From Candidatus Frackibacter sp. WG13 (GTDB lineage: Bacteria > Bacillota > Halanaerobiia > Halobacteroidales > Acetohalobiaceae), in assembly GCF_900114655.1 (NCBI RefSeq), contig NZ_FOTT01000001.1, positions 6,973-70,972 on the forward strand: DNA of 64,000 nucleotides, written 5' to 3'. The number at the start of each line of letters is the position of its first letter. Positions within the stretch are counted from its first letter, which is position 1. Positions 62,219 to 64,000 of the stretch are shown piece by piece. Below the pieces are notes generated by a model, which saw only the letters and a list, made by a program, of their open reading frames with translations, had not been told where the DNA came from and ran no database searches. The translations under genes were made by a program, and so were the position numbers.

Positions 62219-64000
62219 TTATTTTGAAACTACATCAATTTCTTCTGTTGTTAATTCATAAATATTATAAACCATTCGTTCTATCTGTTGCTCAATCTTC
62301 TCAATACTAAATTCTAATTCTTTAATCTTCTCTTGGGTCTCATTCCAGTCACTAACTATTCTTTTTACTATCTCATCTTGATTATAGTTAGATATTTCAA
62401 TCTGTAAAATTTTTTGAATTAAACCCCCACTAAATCTATTCACTTCTTCTAGCTTCTCATCACTCAAGTTCTCAAAATAATACTTAATATACTGTTGTTT
62501 AGCTTCATCTTGAACTTCAAATTTTATCAGCTCATACTTCCTATTACTCGTTTTATCAGCATAAAGCGTTAAAATAGAATCTTCAATATTAATCGTCATT
62601 GCTCTAACTTTACTTGCCCGACCAGAATAAACTTTATCATAAAACGAATTATCCTTTCCTACTATATCTGCTAATTGCAAACCACCTTTAGAAATGTGTC
62701 CATTAATTAAATCTATAAAGCTGGTATTCTTTAATTTATTTAATACCTCATATAGCTCTAATAACCTATTAACTAAATTAACAAACTCTTCTTGCTTCTC
62801 TTTTTCCAATTCCAAAATAGGAAACTTCTCTAAATGATGATTCTTTAACTGTGGCATTGACTCTAAATTAGTAACTAATCGGGTTGTATAGTAAAAACTG
62901 AATAATCTACTATTCATTAAAGCTAATATATATTTTAAGTCATATTCTTGTTTAGGCTCATAAAGAAAATATAGAGACTGTTCAGGGAAAACCCCACTAT
63001 CATCATAAGTAGCAATAATACTTCTCCCTGTCTTTCTTAAGAGTACCTTTTCTGGAAATGATAATTTTTCTTCATCTCTTGTTCTTCCAGTAATATTTTC
63101 ATCTTTAAATTCAAAATAATGACATCCTTTAATCTGATATCGACCTATATCTTCTCCTTTATAAACTTTAAGCTGTTCTTTAGATTCTTTTGTTTCAGCT
63201 ATTTTAAAGGCTTTTCCTCCGAAACCAGAAGTAGATTTAACAATAGAACTTAACAAGATGCTTTTTTTATTCTCTTCCATTTTACAGATAATATTATAAG
63301 CTTCTTGGTTATCAAAATAATCAAACGTAAAATTATCATGACATAAATAATCTTGCTGTTGAATCTTTAAGTAATCATTTCCGTATGATTTTACTTCAAT
63401 TATATGATCTTTTTCAGGTTTTGACTTTTTAATAGTATAAACCATTGTATCAGTCGTAATCCTTGGGAAGTCAACCCTATACATTAATTTCATTAAAGTA
63501 TAATTCTTTAATATTTTTTCTCGCAAATTAACAAATTGTTGGTTAAACCCTAGTCGATCTGGCACAATAAAAGAATGAACTCCCCCATCTTTTGTTAACT
63601 GTAGTGATAATTTAACAAAGTACTCATATAAATTCGGCATATAAGTATTAGATTCATATCTGTTTATTAAGTAATCTATTTCACCTTCAGAAATTTGATT
63701 AGCAAATTTTCCAGTTAGAGAGACCCAAGGTGGATTCCCTAAAACTATGTCAAAGCCTCCATTATCCATAATTTGAGGAAATTCCTGATTCCATTTAAAA
63801 GCTTTATCTCCAGCTATCTCTTCATCTTCAATTAGCGAATTCCCAACCTTAATATTGCTATCAAGACTAGCTAAAGATTGATTTTGGCTTGCTGTTTTTA
63901 ACCATAAGGATAACTTAGTAATCTCTACTGCTTCTTCATTAAGGTCTACACCATAAATATTATTCTGTAAAACTTCTTTCTGTAAAGGAGTTAAACTAAA
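62219..64000 (-). CDS. Type IIG restriction-modification protein, 5' end cut by window edge
   Basis: The frame is open to the right edge, so the N-terminal nuclease and part of the methylase lie outside. Visible residues contain YGVDLNEEAVEITKLSLWL, then the adenine-methylase motif IVLGNPPWVSL, LTKDGGVHSFIVPDRLGFN, and a long target-recognition and coiled end. This is the Eco57I-like pattern. Modifies adenine and cleaves at a distance. Confidence 0.85.
   Translation of the reverse strand, partial: FSLTPLQKEVLQNNIYGVDLNEEAVEITKLSLWLKTASQNQSLASLDSNIKVGNSLIEDEEIAGDKAFKWNQEFPQIMDNGGFDIVLGNPPWVSLTGKFANQISEGEIDYLINRYESNTYMPNLYEYFVKLSLQLTKDGGVHSFIVPDRLGFNQQFVNLREKILKNYTLMKLMYRVDFPRITTDTMVYTIKKSKPEKDHIIEVKSYGNDYLKIQQQDYLCHDNFTFDYFDNQEAYNIICKMEENKKSILLSSIVKSTSGFGGKAFKIAETKESKEQLKVYKGEDIGRYQIKGCHYFEFKDENITGRTRDEEKLSFPEKVLLRKTGRSIIATYDDSGVFPEQSLYFLYEPKQEYDLKYILALMNSRLFSFYYTTRLVTNLESMPQLKNHHLEKFPILELEKEKQEEFVNLVNRLLELYEVLNKLKNTSFIDLINGHISKGGLQLADIVGKDNSFYDKVYSGRASKVRAMTINIEDSILTLYADKTSNRKYELIKFEVQDEAKQQYIKYYFENLSDEKLEEVNRFSGGLIQKILQIEISNYNQDEIVKRIVSDWNETQEKIKELEFSIEKIEQQIERMVYNIYELTTEEIDVVSK

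Noticed and set aside
1-64000. tRNA, rRNA, CRISPR array or insertion sequence
   Set aside because: None was recognised by eye; a tRNA scan was not available.

Overview
This window comes from a low-GC, anaerobic, endospore-forming Firmicute. Protein flavour and gene content (acid-rich proteins, sigma-G, SpoIIR, a Spo0E-like phosphatase, a CotJC-type catalase, a TM1266-type hydrogenase regulator, tungsten aldehyde oxidoreductase) point by inference to the Halanaerobiales, family Halobacteroidaceae (Orenia/Acetohalobium/Halobacteroides-like). No rRNA, tRNA, CRISPR array or insertion sequence was seen.

Layout. 1-3100: a heptanucleotide repeat, a structured leader with a nested 28-codon ORF before a membrane HD-GYP phosphodiesterase, and two uncharacterised proteins. 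3100-8300: an island of small genes holding four copies of a short hydrophobic peptide family, an acidic/basic pair of paralogues, a subtilisin-like protease, a ferritin-like gene with a +1 frame change, and several tiny ORFs. At least four promoters here match the sporulation sigma-K pattern (AC, 16-17 bp, CATANNNTA). I read the island as an undescribed mother-cell (spore coat/envelope) gene set. 8385-16000: ileS with a T-box, mtnN, a TM1266-type regulator and the division cluster divIVA-ylmH-yggT-proC-yggS. 16000-18350: a PhoH/PIN ATPase gene broken by one in-frame TAA, and an HlyD-like protein.

18500-29700: phosphate regulon. There are two PstSCA sets, one shared pstB and phoU, and an OmpR-type regulator. 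Three promoters (pstS1, the regulator, pstS2) carry four TTAACA-like repeats at exactly 11-bp period, each followed at the same distance by a -10 box. A 204-nt candidate structured RNA and a GGDEF-EAL-CBS-GGDEF protein lie between the sets. 29750-32960: a candidate sRNA with a CU-rich anti-Shine-Dalgarno stretch, then a wtpABC-like tungstate/molybdate importer that fits the aldehyde ferredoxin oxidoreductase, ferredoxin and MoaD-like cluster at 40.8-43.4 kb. 33-40 kb: a sensor kinase/response regulator pair, pgeF, an HPP membrane protein, NikR with an FmdE-like protein, ylmC, and sigG-spoIIR.

43.5-56 kb: a short FtsH-like protease, a QueG-like protein, DUF421/DUF4363, pgpA-pgsA-rimO, a DUF362 ferredoxin-like protein, folE, and a run of small sporulation-type genes (DUF3243, Spo0E-like, WYL-like). 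56-62 kb: a CotJC/Mn-catalase, then an arginine operon argF-argG-GNAT-argH in which the GNAT overlaps argH and is a candidate N-acetylglutamate synthase. The window ends with an SDR sugar-nucleotide-type reductase and a type IIG restriction-modification protein cut by the right edge.
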